Notes: generated from the letters alone by a model not told the origin. Counted from the first letter of the stretch, positions 1-8,595 are shown. The stretch: 32,214 bases of DNA from Pseudorhodobacter antarcticus (GCA_945897655.1 CAMDHB010000002.1:1-32214); one strand, 5' to 3'. Made by a program: numbers and translations.

Positions 1-2229
1 GCCAACACCCTGCGCGGCACCACCGCGGCCGATTTTCTGGACGGTGGGGCGGGCATCGACACGCTGGTCGGGGGCGCGGGGGATGACACCTATTACGTCG
101 ACGTGGCAAGCGACCGAGTGACCGAGACGCTGGGCAATGGCGCTGACACGGTGGTCGCTTCGGTCGATTGGGTGCTGGGCGCGCAAATGGAGGGGTTGAC
201 CTTGACCGGCGCGGCCCACAGCGGCAAGGGCAACGGCTTGGCCAATACGCTGGTAGGGACGGCCCTGGCTGACACGCTGGACGGGGCGGCCGGGGCTGAC
301 ACAATGGTGGGCGGCGCGGGGGACGACACCTTCAGGGTGGACCACGCCCTGGACCTGATCGTAGAACTGGGTGGCGGTGGCCGGGAAAGCGTGCTGGCGA
401 CAGTCAGTTACGCGATTGCCGAGGGCGTTGAGGCGTTGACGCTGACGCGGAGCGGCCTGACCGGCACAGGCAATCTGGGTGACAACCTGCTGACGGGCAG
501 CACTGGGCGAGACAGTCTGGTGGGCCTCGACGGCAATGATACACTGGACGGCGGCAAGGGCCAGGATGCGATGGAGGGTGGTTCGGGCGATGACACCTAT
601 ATTCTGGACAACGCGGGTGACCTGATCATCGAACTGGCGGGCGGCGGCGTGGATACGGCGGTTCTGATGAGGGACGGTCTGGTCGTGACCGGCGATATCG
701 AGATCATCCGTCTGGGCGGCACGGCCCATGAGTTGACCGGCAGCGCCAGCGACAATGTGCTGGAGGGCGGGTCAGGCAATGACAGTCTGGACGGCGGTGA
801 CGGCGATGACCTTATTCTGGCCGGGGATGGCGATGACGTGATCACCGCGCGGTCGGGGCATGATCATCTGTCGGGCGGGTCGGGGGATGATGTTTACCGC
901 ATCAAAGGTGCGGTGGTCGAAATCGAGGATTTTCTGGGCCATGACACGCTTGACACCAGCGGCAGCGTCACAGACGACCATATCGACCTGTCCGGCGACA
1001 CCGATTGCTTCGTGGATGACCATGTCGTCCACATCAATCCGGGGGGCACCACGGCGGGTCCACTGGATGTGCAGTTCCTGCAAGACCTGTCGGGGTCGTT
1101 TGGCGATGATATCGCCACAGTGCGCGGGTTGGTGCCGCAGATCGTGACGGCCTTGCAGGCGGTTCAGGCAAATTCCACCTTTGGGGTGTCGTCCTTTGTC
1201 GACAAGGCGGTCGCGCCGTTTGGGGCTGCGGGAGAATGGGTCTACCGGCAGGATCTGGGCTTGACCACGGATGTTGCGGCGCTGACCACGGCCTATACCG
1301 GCATGACCATTCAGAACGGGGCCGACGGCCCCGAGGCGCAGATCGAGGCGGTGATGCAACTGGCGCTGCACGCTGCGGCTGTGGGGTTCCGCGCCGATGC
1401 GGCCCGGTTCGTGGTGCTGTTCACCGATGCGCCGTTTCACGTGGCGGGCGATGGCGCGGCCGCGGGCATTACCACGCCCAACAATGGCGACGGGGTAATG
1501 GATGGCGGCGGGATCGGCGAGGATTACCCGATGCTGGCACAGCTGAAGGCGGCGCTGGAGGCGGCGGGCATCATCCCGGTCTTTGCCATCGGAGGCGGGT
1601 ATGAAGCCACCTATCAGGGTCTGGCCGACCAGTTGGGACGCGGGGTTGTGGTGGCGCTCAGCGGCGACTCGTCCAACATCGTGGCAGCGATCACCGCGGG
1701 CATGACGGCGGCCACCACGACCAGCATCGAGGATGCCAATTGCGGGTCGGGCGATGACGACGTGCTTGGCAACGGCGATGACAATGCGCTGGCGGGCAAT
1801 CTGGGCGATGACCGGCTATCCGGGCGCGGTGGAGATGATGACCTGACGGGCGGCCAGGGCGATGATGTCTTGTCGGGGGATGAGGGTGCGGATGATCTGC
1901 ATGGCGGGGCGGGGGCCGATACCTTTGTGTTTGCCAGCCTGACCGACAGCATGATTGCCGCCACCGACCTGATCACCGATTTCGAATCGGGGGTGGATCA
2001 ACTCGATCTGTCGCTGATCGACGCCGATACCGGGGCGATGGGCGATCAGAGCTTTGTCTTTGTTGGCAGCGCGGCCTTTTCGATGGTGGCGGGTGAATTG
2101 CAGTGGGTCGAAACCGGCGCCGAAGGTCTGTTGCAAGGCGATGTGGACGGGGACGGTCTGGCCGATTTCGCGATTGGTTTTGATCTTGCAACCGGCATGG
2201 CGCCGGTGCTGGCCGAGCTGATGCTGTGA
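1..2229 (+). CDS. RTX (hemolysin-type Ca-binding repeat) protein with an inserted integrin-beta-like vWA domain; 5' end lies outside the window
   Basis: Frame 1 is open from base 1 (ANTLRGTTAADFLDGGAGIDTLVGGAGDDTYYVD...) to TGA at 2227-2229. Multiple GGxGxDxL/GGSGDDT nonapeptides; vWA-type DLSGS motif; C-terminal DLITDFESGVDQLDLSLID resembles the serralysin (M10_C) C-terminal module. Confidence 0.9.
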   Translation, partial: ANTLRGTTAADFLDGGAGIDTLVGGAGDDTYYVDVASDRVTETLGNGADTVVASVDWVLGAQMEGLTLTGAAHSGKGNGLANTLVGTALADTLDGAAGADTMVGGAGDDTFRVDHALDLIVELGGGGRESVLATVSYAIAEGVEALTLTRSGLTGTGNLGDNLLTGSTGRDSLVGLDGNDTLDGGKGQDAMEGGSGDDTYILDNAGDLIIELAGGGVDTAVLMRDGLVVTGDIEIIRLGGTAHELTGSASDNVLEGGSGNDSLDGGDGDDLILAGDGDDVITARSGHDHLSGGSGDDVYRIKGAVVEIEDFLGHDTLDTSGSVTDDHIDLSGDTDCFVDDHVVHINPGGTTAGPLDVQFLQDLSGSFGDDIATVRGLVPQIVTALQAVQANSTFGVSSFVDKAVAPFGAAGEWVYRQDLGLTTDVAALTTAYTGMTIQNGADGPEAQIEAVMQLALHAAAVGFRADAARFVVLFTDAPFHVAGDGAAAGITTPNNGDGVMDGGGIGEDYPMLAQLKAALEAAGIIPVFAIGGGYEATYQGLADQLGRGVVVALSGDSSNIVAAITAGMTAATTTSIEDANCGSGDDDVLGNGDDNALAGNLGDDRLSGRGGDDDLTGGQGDDVLSGDEGADDLHGGAGADTFVFASLTDSMIAATDLITDFESGVDQLDLSLIDADTGAMGDQSFVFVGSAAFSMVAGELQWVETGAEGLLQGDVDGDGLADFAIGFDLATGMAPVLAELML
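1060..1710 (+). other. Integrin beta I-like (vWA/MIDAS) domain inside the RTX protein
   Basis: DVQFLQDLSGSFGDDIATVRGLVPQI..STFGVSSFVDKAVAPFG..DGPEAQIEAVMQ..VGFRADAARFVVLFTDAPFHVAGDGAAAGI..DYPMLAQLKAALEAAGIIPVFAI..LSGDSSNIVAAI follows the order and motifs of the integrin beta I-like domain as I remember it. Confidence 0.82.
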
Positions 2230-2247
2230 AAGACGGAAGGGCCCGAA

Positions 2248-2702
2248 ATGACGATCCTGATTGACGGCACGACGGGCAATTACCCTGATGGTGGGGCCCG
2301 ATTTGACAGGATCGGTTTGCCCGGGTCGCGAACGATTATCACTTCGTGCAGGTGTTCGGGTGGTTGACCCTCAACGACCTGACGGATGGCGCCAAGACGA
2401 TTGTGGCCAATATCGAGCATCTGCTGTTTGACGACACCGAGATCTGGATGGCGGATTCCAATCCTGCGCCTGTGGTTCCGGGTCCTGTGACGGGGGCGAC
2501 TGTCCAGGTCGCTGGGGTGTTGGTGGTCGATGCCAATGCTGTGGCGTTTGACACATTCACGGCGGGTCAGGTGAAGGTACTGCACATCGCCCATGGCGTG
2601 ACGGTTGGCACGACAACGGTTGCGGCGGTGGTTGAGGTGACAGTGACCGGGGTTGAGGAGGGTGCCGTGGGATCAAACACCGATATCGGGGTGATAAGGT
2701 AG
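2248..2702 (+). pseudogene. Frameshifted RTX-type module fragment
   Basis: ATG at 2248 reads MTILIDGTTGNYPDGGARFD in frame 1. The continuation QDRFARVANDYHFVQVFGWLTLNDLTDGAKTIVANIEHLLFDDTEIWM, typical of RTX-associated modules, is in another frame just after a TGA at 2304. One inserted base near 2309 restores one ORF. Confidence 0.5.
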
Positions 2703-2772
2703 ATTACGCGGAAAAGTCAACATTTAAATCAAAGATATACACCAAAGATTATCAATAAGAACTTCTGCTCGA

Positions 2773-2800
2773 TTGACGTGTCCCTTCTGGGCCGTAAATT
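2773..2800 (+). promoter_or_regulatory. Putative sigma70-type promoter for the outer-membrane beta-barrel gene
   Basis: TTGACG (2773-2778), 16-nt spacer, TAAATT (2795-2800), about 25 nt before the ATG at 2826. Confidence 0.35.
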
Positions 2801-2825
2801 TTCTACCGAAATAATGGAGCAGAAG

Positions 2826-3596
2826 ATGAAAATTGAGCTAAATAGAATTCTTCTTTGTGGTGTTTTTGCAACAATCGCCAGTTCGGCTTTCGCAGAAGAA
2901 AATCCAATAGATTGGACGGGCAGTTATGTTGGACTGTTTGCGGGAACCTACAATGCGAATACAAAGCTTACGACTGTTGAGAGTAACAGAAGTGTTTACC
3001 CCACTTTTGGAGTAGGTGATTTCAACAGTCCGAATATAGACGGGAGTATTATTGGCGGTGAACTTGGGTTCAATCATCAGTCAGGTCAGGTGGTTTACGG
3101 GGTGTCGGCAAGTCTCTCCCATTCGAATGCTTCTTCAACTGATTGGTCGATTGATGGATGCTGTGGCTCCTCACCAGATGACAAATTTACGTCGAAAATG
3201 CAGAAAATGTACACTGCTGAAGCCCGGATTGGGTACTCTTTCAATCGATTTTTAATTTCGGCGTCGGGCGGTCTTGTTTCAGGACAGTATAGTCTTACCA
3301 TTCAAGATGATAACATAGAACGTGACGGAACTGTACACAGCAATAGCACGGGACGCGGCTCTGACTCCAAGTTCCTGAAGGGCTTTAAAACAGGGATAAG
3401 CATCGATTATGCTTTGGATGAAAAATGGAGTGTTGGCACTGATATAGAATGGATTCGCCTCAATGCTGAGAACTTGGACGCGACAGGGCAAAGCTATTCG
3501 TTTGCTGGTACTCCAAATGGTGTTGGAACTTACATCATGTCACCACAGGATCTCAAAAGCCGGATAGTGACGATAAACTTGAAGTATAAGTTTTGA
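2826..3596 (+). CDS. Outer-membrane beta-barrel protein (Omp25/OmpA-barrel-like porin family)
   Basis: Signal peptide MKIELNRILLCGVFATIASSAFA; WTGSYVGLFAGTY start motif; alternating beta pattern; terminal LKYKF with C-terminal Phe; GGAG upstream of the 2826 ATG. Confidence 0.75.
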   Translation: MKIELNRILLCGVFATIASSAFAEENPIDWTGSYVGLFAGTYNANTKLTTVESNRSVYPTFGVGDFNSPNIDGSIIGGELGFNHQSGQVVYGVSASLSHSNASSTDWSIDGCCGSSPDDKFTSKMQKMYTAEARIGYSFNRFLISASGGLVSGQYSLTIQDDNIERDGTVHSNSTGRGSDSKFLKGFKTGISIDYALDEKWSVGTDIEWIRLNAENLDATGQSYSFAGTPNGVGTYIMSPQDLKSRIVTINLKYKF

Positions 3597-3683
3597 TCGA
3601 AGTTCGATCATTTGGATGAGCACAGGGCGTCACAGCACCCAGAGCTCAAGTCGTGCGGGAGGACCAGAGTCAAAAAACGGAGA

Positions 3684-3867
3684 ATGCAAAAACTATCCTT
3701 GCTACCTTCGCGGGCATAATTTTTGTAACAGATATGGCTCTGGCCGGCGGTCACATTTTTTTAAACCAGCAATCAGTCTGATCTTCTATCAAAGTCTTGA
3801 TGGTACTGTCTGGAAGTGCCAAAATTGGGTTGTTATGGATGAGGGGCAGTTCTGTCATGATGAATGA
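3684..3867 (+). pseudogene. Small secreted protein gene interrupted at two homopolymer runs
   Basis: GGAG then ATGCAAAAA at 3684. With one extra A in the A5 run and one extra T in the T7 run it reads MQKTILATFAGIIFVTDMALAGGHIFFKPAISLIFYQSLDGTVWKCQNWVVMDEGQFCHDE*. Confidence 0.45.
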
Positions 3868-3946
3868 ACTACTCTGCGTTTTTTGGACAGATGTCTGGCT
3901 GATTTGAGCTGCTTGTCACATATCGGAAGGTGGTATGGTTGTTTCC

Positions 3947-5512
3947 TTAACATATACGGCGGTAGGTGATGCCGCGCGCAAGCCAGCACCCCACGACAAG
4001 ATCGCTGACGACCCCATCGGTTCCGCGCGGAACTTGGACGGTCCAATCCCCCGGAGCGGGTGCGTCCATCGACCGGCGGGTACTGATGACCCAGATATCC
4101 GGTGAGACAGCATGCATGCGTTCCATCGGTCCTTGGCCCAACATCCCTTGAAACCCGGCAAACGTGGCGCCGTCGCGGTGGGTGATCAGCAATTCGGCGT
4201 CCAGTTCCGCAGACCAGTACCGACCCGCCAATGGCCCACCATCCGCCCCCGTGGTGGGGGTCAAGGGGCGAGCGGTAAGGGTCAGGTTTTCCTCCTCCCG
4301 CCGCAGGACCAGCCCTGTTGCCGACCGTTGCAGGTGCACGCCGCCACCAGCGGCCTGATCGTCACCCATCACCTGCAGCAGGCTTTCTTCAGAACCATAG
4401 CTGAGCGTCAGCCCCTGTGGTCCCGGCGTAATGCGGACCAACAGCCCCTGCATATCGTCCATCGCCAGACCAGACCAATCGGGCGGGCAAGGGGCGTGGG
4501 GTACAGCGGGCAGTCCCAGCGCCGCCTCGATCAGCCCCACGGCCGCACCATGGGCATCGGCCTCATGGTTCAGCATCACCACCACTGACAGCCGTTCGGA
4601 CGCGACATGCAGTCGCTTGCAGCGAAACCCGCGCAGCGCCCCGCCGTGACCCGTCACCGTCAGCCCGCCAATGGTCATCCGACCCAGACCGTTGCCATAG
4701 AACGCCGGTGCCCCATTGGCAAAGCTTGGAGGGGCGGACAGGCGGTTATACAGGCCAGTCGGATCATCGCGGGTCTGGTCAATGAACCCCTCCCACGCCA
4801 GCATGTCGTCCAGTGCTGCGGAAACGCCCGCATCGCCGATCCAGTAAATGCCGTTCTGCGCCGGGATATGGCCGGTTTCATCGGTCCCCTCATAACCGAC
4901 CACCCCATCGGCGGTTTGGCGCGTGTCTGGTAACAGGGCGGCAGTCACCATGCCCGCCGGGGCAAAGATCCGCTCGACCAAAAGGTCACTCAAGGCCCGG
5001 CCTGTCGCTTGTTCAATCACCTCGGCCAGAATGCGGAAGTTGGCATTGCAATAGGAATAGCTGGTGCCGGGTGCGAAGTGGCCCGTTTTCATCCGCGCCA
5101 GCAGGGGCAGGGCGTCACTACGGGCAAAGGTCTGTTCGGGTGCTGCCCCTTGCAGCACGGTCAGCGCCCAGTAGTCGCGCAGTCCCGACTGGTTGTCGGC
5201 CAACTGCTGCACCGTCGGCAACATGCCCTGAAACTGCGGCAGGAACTGCCCAACCGCCCCGTCCAGCGTCGCAGGGTCCGCGACCTGGTCCAGCAGAACG
5301 GCGCAGGTGAACTGCTTGCTGATCGAACAAATCGGCAGCCGTGTGCCCGCCGTCATCGGCAACCGCGCCGCGAGGTCAGCATAACCCCAGGCCCGCCGCG
5401 CAATCACCCGGCCCTTGTACACCACCCCCGCCACGCCCCCCGGCCCGCGCAACCGGTCCGGCAACCCATCCAGCGCCCGCTCCAGCGCGGCCATATCCAC
5501 TTCGGTCATCAT
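3947..5512 (-). CDS. dap: D-aminopeptidase-like serine hydrolase (beta-lactamase/class C family)
   Basis: SxxK in PICSISKQFTCAVLLD, YCN in YSYCNANFRIL, HGGALRGFRC, C-terminal SMDAPAPGDW...VGCWLARGITYRR. Matches the D-aminopeptidase (DAP) family of Ochrobactrum as recalled. Start at 5512 with an AGGGGG SD. Confidence 0.85.
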   Translation of the reverse strand: MMTEVDMAALERALDGLPDRLRGPGGVAGVVYKGRVIARRAWGYADLAARLPMTAGTRLPICSISKQFTCAVLLDQVADPATLDGAVGQFLPQFQGMLPTVQQLADNQSGLRDYWALTVLQGAAPEQTFARSDALPLLARMKTGHFAPGTSYSYCNANFRILAEVIEQATGRALSDLLVERIFAPAGMVTAALLPDTRQTADGVVGYEGTDETGHIPAQNGIYWIGDAGVSAALDDMLAWEGFIDQTRDDPTGLYNRLSAPPSFANGAPAFYGNGLGRMTIGGLTVTGHGGALRGFRCKRLHVASERLSVVVMLNHEADAHGAAVGLIEAALGLPAVPHAPCPPDWSGLAMDDMQGLLVRITPGPQGLTLSYGSEESLLQVMGDDQAAGGGVHLQRSATGLVLRREEENLTLTARPLTPTTGADGGPLAGRYWSAELDAELLITHRDGATFAGFQGMLGQGPMERMHAVSPDIWVISTRRSMDAPAPGDWTVQVPRGTDGVVSDLVVGCWLARGITYRRIC

Positions 5513-5617
5513 GTCCCCCTGCTTTCCCCCACACTGGCCCATCCGCCACGCCCCGGCAACCGCTGGCATGGACCTTGGCCCTGCCACGGGCTAGGCTGCG
5601 TGGAAAGGAGCACCACC

Positions 5618-6598
5618 ATGCAATTCAAACGCCTTGGCCAGTCCGGCCTGAAAGTATCCGAGCTTTGCCTTGGCTGCATGAGCTTTGGCGACCCTGCCCG
5701 GGGCGGCCACCCCTGGACCTTGCCGCAAGACCAGTCCGAACCGTTGATCCGCATGGCGGTCGAGGCGGGGATCACCTTCTTTGACACCGCCAATGTCTAT
5801 TCTGATGGATCATCCGAGGAGATCTTGGGCGATACTCTGTGGACCTACGCCCGCCGGGACGAGATTGTGCTGGCGACCAAGGTACACGGCACCATGCTGT
5901 CCGAACCGCAGATGCGCGGGTTGTCGCGCCGGTCCATCATGCACAACATCGATGCCAGCCTGCGCCGGCTGAAGACCGACCATGTTGACCTCTACCAGAC
6001 CCACCGCTGGGACCGCGACACGCCCATCGAGGAAACGATGGCCGCGCTGCATGATGTCGTCACATCCGGCAAGGCCCGCTACATCGGCGCCTCCACCATG
6101 TGGGCCTGGCAATTCGCCAAGGCGCAAGAGGTGGCCCGGCGGAATGGCTGGACACCCTTCATCTCGATGCAGAACCAGATCAATCTGCTCTACCGCGAGG
6201 AAGAACGCGAGATGATCCCGCTTTGCCTTGATCAAGGCGTGGGTTTGATTCCGTGGAGCCCGATTGCCCGTGGCCGTCTGGCCCGCCCCGCCGGTGTGGA
6301 AACCGACCGGACCGGCAAGGATGCCTATGGCAAGTTCCTATTCTCCCGGACCGAGACTGCCGATGCCGCTGTGATCGGTGCCGTGCAGGCCCTGGCCGCT
6401 GAACTGGGCCGCACGATGGCACAGGTCGCCATGGCCTGGACCCGACAAAAGCCGGGTGTGACCGCGCCCATCGTCGGGTTCACCAAAGCCAGCCAGTTGC
6501 AAGACGCGGTTGACGGCCTGTCGCTGACCCTGACCCCCGACCAGATTGCCCGGTTGGAGGCGCCCTATATCCCGCATCAGGCGCTGGGGCAGGAATAG
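5618..6598 (+). CDS. Aldo/keto reductase
   Basis: MQFKRLGQSGLKVSELCLGCMSFG, FFDTANVYSDGSSEEILG, LKTDHVDLYQTHRWD. SD AAAGGAG precedes the 5618 ATG. Confidence 0.93.
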   Translation: MQFKRLGQSGLKVSELCLGCMSFGDPARGGHPWTLPQDQSEPLIRMAVEAGITFFDTANVYSDGSSEEILGDTLWTYARRDEIVLATKVHGTMLSEPQMRGLSRRSIMHNIDASLRRLKTDHVDLYQTHRWDRDTPIEETMAALHDVVTSGKARYIGASTMWAWQFAKAQEVARRNGWTPFISMQNQINLLYREEEREMIPLCLDQGVGLIPWSPIARGRLARPAGVETDRTGKDAYGKFLFSRTETADAAVIGAVQALAAELGRTMAQVAMAWTRQKPGVTAPIVGFTKASQLQDAVDGLSLTLTPDQIARLEAPYIPHQALGQE

Positions 6599-6743
6599 CG
6601 CGGTCCGTTGGCAGATATCCACATCAAGAACGACTGCTAATCTCCTAATACAAATGCGATGTTGCTGATTTGCTATAGGCATGCGCCATTTGTGTTGTTA
6701 GGATTCCCGTATAAGAAAAAAACTACGAGCAGGCGAAACAGGC

Positions 6744-7811
6744 ATGAAAACGGGCTCTCAGGGCACGTTCGTCATTTCTTGGTCACAGACAGAAACAGAT
6801 GGCCTCAAGGCCGCGTCGTTGGACGTACTTGCCGTTGGCGCCACTTGGCGCTGGACGGGGGCACCCGTGCGGGTCGATGGGCCGAAAGGGGTGCTGATTC
6901 TGACTGAGGCCGAGGGAGGGGCGGACATCCGCAAACGCGCCGCACGCATGGTGCGGCGGTTGATTGGTGCAGCGGTTGGTGGCGAAAGCGCAAGACGTGA
7001 CAGCGAATTGGAACCGGATCTGCCGGACCAGTCCTTTGTCGTCACGGACGGGCATCAGACCTATCAGATCACCCTGATCCGGGTGCCTGATACGGGTGCG
7101 CTTCTGCTCATGCTGATGGGGGAACTGCCGCCGGCCAATCAGGACCTGTGGGTCATGCGCACCTCGCTTGACCTGACGCAGCCAGCGATTGGCGCGCGGG
7201 TGACGGGTGGGATGATCTGCTTTACCCCCGACACCTGCATCGCCACCCAATCCGGCCCCCGTCGCATTCAAACCCTGCAACCGGGCGACCGCGTTCTGAC
7301 CCGCGACAACGGCCCGCAAGAGGTTTTGTGGACCGGCTATCGCCGCATGACTGGCGCGCGCCTGCATGCCATGCCCCACCTTCGCCCGATCCGGTTTCGC
7401 GCAGGGGCAATGGGTCTGGACCGCCCCGAGATGGACCTGCTCGTCAGCCCGCAACACCGCATGCTGGTGTTGGGTGCAGCCGCTCAGGCCCTGTTCAACA
7501 CGCCCGAGGTTTTGGTGGCCGCCGAAAACCTGGTCAATGATCAGACCATAACGGTCGACCATTCCCTGCGCGAGGTGACCTCTATCCACATCCTGCTGGG
7601 CCGGCATAACGTCATCTGGGCAAACGGGCTGGAAACTGAAAGCTTCCACCCCTCGAACACAGCACTCGAATCCATCGAGTCGGGCCAGCGGGACAGGCTT
7701 TTTGGACTGCTCCCGAACCTTGCCCAAAATCCGCAATCCTATGGCGACTATGCCCGGCGCAACCTGTCGGCATCAGAGGCCGCGATCTTGCGGCATGATT
7801 TGGCGTTTTAA
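6744..7811 (+). CDS. Hint (hedgehog/intein, Hint_2-type) domain protein
   Basis: MICFTPDTCIATQSGPRRIQTLQPGDRVLTRDNGPQEVLWTGYR ... LVSPQHRMLV ... HNVIWANGLETESFHPSN are typical Hint_2 motifs. Confidence 0.85.
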   Translation: MKTGSQGTFVISWSQTETDGLKAASLDVLAVGATWRWTGAPVRVDGPKGVLILTEAEGGADIRKRAARMVRRLIGAAVGGESARRDSELEPDLPDQSFVVTDGHQTYQITLIRVPDTGALLLMLMGELPPANQDLWVMRTSLDLTQPAIGARVTGGMICFTPDTCIATQSGPRRIQTLQPGDRVLTRDNGPQEVLWTGYRRMTGARLHAMPHLRPIRFRAGAMGLDRPEMDLLVSPQHRMLVLGAAAQALFNTPEVLVAAENLVNDQTITVDHSLREVTSIHILLGRHNVIWANGLETESFHPSNTALESIESGQRDRLFGLLPNLAQNPQSYGDYARRNLSASEAAILRHDLAF

Positions 7812-7821
7812 CTCTGAGGCG

Positions 7822-7849
7822 TTGACTCCCCGACGCTGCCCTGTATAAG
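7822..7849 (+). promoter_or_regulatory. Putative sigma70-type promoter of rpsD
   Basis: TTGACT (7822-7827), 16-nt spacer, TATAAG (7844-7849). Confidence 0.55.
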
Positions 7850-7859
7850 CCGCGCCAGT

Positions 7860-7942
7860 CCCGGACGTTGTTCCGGGGCTTTTCATTGGTGTTGGTGGGC
7901 CCCGCAAGGGGAAGCCTGTCGCCGGTTCGCCGGAAAAGGACA
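7860..7942 (+). promoter_or_regulatory. Structured 5' leader of rpsD
   Basis: Consecutive hairpins: CCCGGA-cgttgt-TCCGGG (7860-7877), CCCC-GCAA-GGGG (7900-7911), and CCGG-TTCG-CCGG (7922-7933) flanked by TGTC/GACA. Confidence 0.4.
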
Positions 7943-7974
7943 ACGCCCTTCAATTGTTTAGAAGGAGATCAGCC

Positions 7975-8595
7975 GTGACCAAACGCACGTCTGCCAAGTA
8001 CAAGATCGACCGCCGCATGGGCGAAAACATCTGGGGCCGTCCGAAATCCCCGGTGAACAAGCGCGAATACGGCCCGGGCCAGCACGGCCAGCGCCGCAAG
8101 AACAAACTGTCCGACTTTGGTACCCAGCTGCGCGCCAAGCAAAAGCTGAAGGGTTACTACGGTGACCTGACAGAAAAGCAGTTCCGCAAGATCTATGCCG
8201 ACGCCGAACGCCAGCGTGGCGACACCGGTGAGGCGCTGATCGGCCTGCTGGAGCGTCGCCTGGACGCCGTCGTCTACCGCGCCAAGCTGGTCCCTACCGT
8301 GTTCGCCGCCCGCCAGTTCGTGAACCACGGCCACGTGACCGTGAATGGCGCCCGCGTCAACATCGCCTCCTACCGCGTTAAGGAAGGCGACATCATCGAA
8401 GTGCGCCAGAAGTCCAAGCAGATGGCCGCAATTCTGGAAGCCACCCAACTGGCCGAGCGTGATGTCCCCGATTACATCGAGGCGGATCACTCCAAGCTGG
8501 TCGTGAAATTCGTCCGCACACCGGGCCTGTCGGATGTGCCGTATCCGGTGCAGATGGAACCGAACCTGGTCGTGGAATACTACGCCAAGAACTGA
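7975..8595 (+). CDS. rpsD: 30S ribosomal protein S4
   Basis: [49 protein letters not shown]...YYAKN; S4 domain; GTG start with AAGGAG SD. Confidence 0.97.
   Translation: MTKRTSAKYKIDRRMGENIWGRPKSPVNKREYGPGQHGQRRKNKLSDFGTQLRAKQKLKGYYGDLTEKQFRKIYADAERQRGDTGEALIGLLERRLDAVVYRAKLVPTVFAARQFVNHGHVTVNGARVNIASYRVKEGDIIEVRQKSKQMAAILEATQLAERDVPDYIEADHSKLVVKFVRTPGLSDVPYPVQMEPNLVVEYYAKN

Noticed and set aside
3868-3946. Possible insertion-sequence remnant beside the AT-rich islet
   Set aside because: No inverted repeat pair, target duplication or transposase fragment could be recognised.
5009-5617. Upstream extension of the aldo/keto reductase ORF
   Set aside because: Overlaps the opposite-strand D-aminopeptidase gene; the conserved start MQFKRLGQSG at 5618 has its own SD.
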